Source: Phycisphaerae bacterium (GTDB lineage: Bacteria; Planctomycetota; Phycisphaerae; UBA1845; Fen-1342). Taken from it: a stretch of DNA of 5,328 nucleotides. Of the stretch, positions 5,244 to 5,328 are shown one piece after another (the stretch's first letter is position 1; every line of letters begins with the position of its first letter). The notes under the pieces are model-generated. The model saw only the letters and a list, made by a program, of their open reading frames with translations, ran no database searches and was not told the DNA's origin. The stretch is taken from contig JAFGRR010000627.1 of NCBI GenBank assembly GCA_016935035.1, positions 1 through 5,328 of the forward strand. Direction: 5' to 3'. A program made the translations under genes and the position numbers.

Positions 5244-5328
5244 GCCCGGGTGGCGGAATTGGCAGACGCGCCAGGTTGAGGGCCTGGTGAGGGTTATACC
5301 TCGTGCTGGTTCGAATCCAGTTCCGGGC
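5244..5328 (+). tRNA. tRNA-Leu (anticodon GAG), cut at position 72 by the window edge
   Basis: All arms fold. The acceptor stem is GCCCGGG (5244-5250) with TCCGGGC (5322-5328), including one G-T pair. The D stem is GCG (5253-5255) with CGC (5267-5269). The anticodon stem is CCAGG (5271-5275) with CCTGG (5283-5287), and the loop TTGAGGG places GAG at 5278-5280, reading CUC and CUU leucine codons. The long variable arm GAGG/CCTC (5289-5292 with 5299-5302) marks a class II tRNA. The T arm has loop TTCGAAT (5310-5316). The discriminator base and any encoded CCA lie beyond the right edge. Confidence 0.96.

Noticed and set aside
1..5328. CRISPR array, insertion sequence or phage attachment site
   Set aside because: No regularly spaced repeats, transposase motifs or terminal inverted repeats were seen. 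The tRNA 3' end, where integrases usually act, lies at or beyond the edge.

Overview
The window is GC-rich bacterial chromosome. Four genes lie head to tail on the minus strand, and one tRNA gene on the plus strand points away from them at the right edge. In transcription order (right to left) the minus-strand genes are: a lipoprotein with a parvulin-like (PpiC/SurA-type) domain; protein-L-isoaspartate O-methyltransferase (pcm); the alpha subunit of an indolepyruvate/arylpyruvate:ferredoxin oxidoreductase (iorA); and its beta subunit (iorB), whose C-terminus continues into an ATP-grasp domain of the ADP-forming acyl-CoA synthetase type and leaves the window at the left edge. The composition, GTG starts and gene mix would fit Planctomycetota or a similar GC-rich Gram-negative group, but nothing here fixes the taxon.

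Layout: 5244-5328 is tRNA-Leu(GAG), ending at the last acceptor-stem base. 5104-5243 is a divergent promoter region with a sigma70-like promoter on each strand and a 12-bp palindrome between them. 3898-5103 is the lipoprotein, apparently read from a nearly leaderless mRNA. 3802-3897 is a short spacer with a hairpin. 3136-3801 is pcm. 2876-3135 is a 260-nt non-coding leader with a likely iorAB promoter, a dyad over its -10 box, a tandem CAATTG element and an 8-bp hairpin before the ribosome site. 1235-2875 is iorA, 1145-1234 a spacer, and 1-1144 the iorB fusion.

How they may work together: the first two genes concern protein folding and repair. IorA and IorB would decarboxylate arylpyruvates, made by transamination of aromatic amino acids, to aryl-acetyl-CoA and pass electrons to ferredoxin. 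An ADP-forming acyl-CoA synthetase then makes ATP from that thioester. Here the ATP-grasp half of the synthetase is joined in frame to IorB, so the CoA-ester-producing and ATP-yielding steps appear physically linked. IorA also lacks the C-terminal double-cluster ferredoxin domain usual for the two-subunit enzymes. These two departures from the standard enzyme are the most interesting things in the window.
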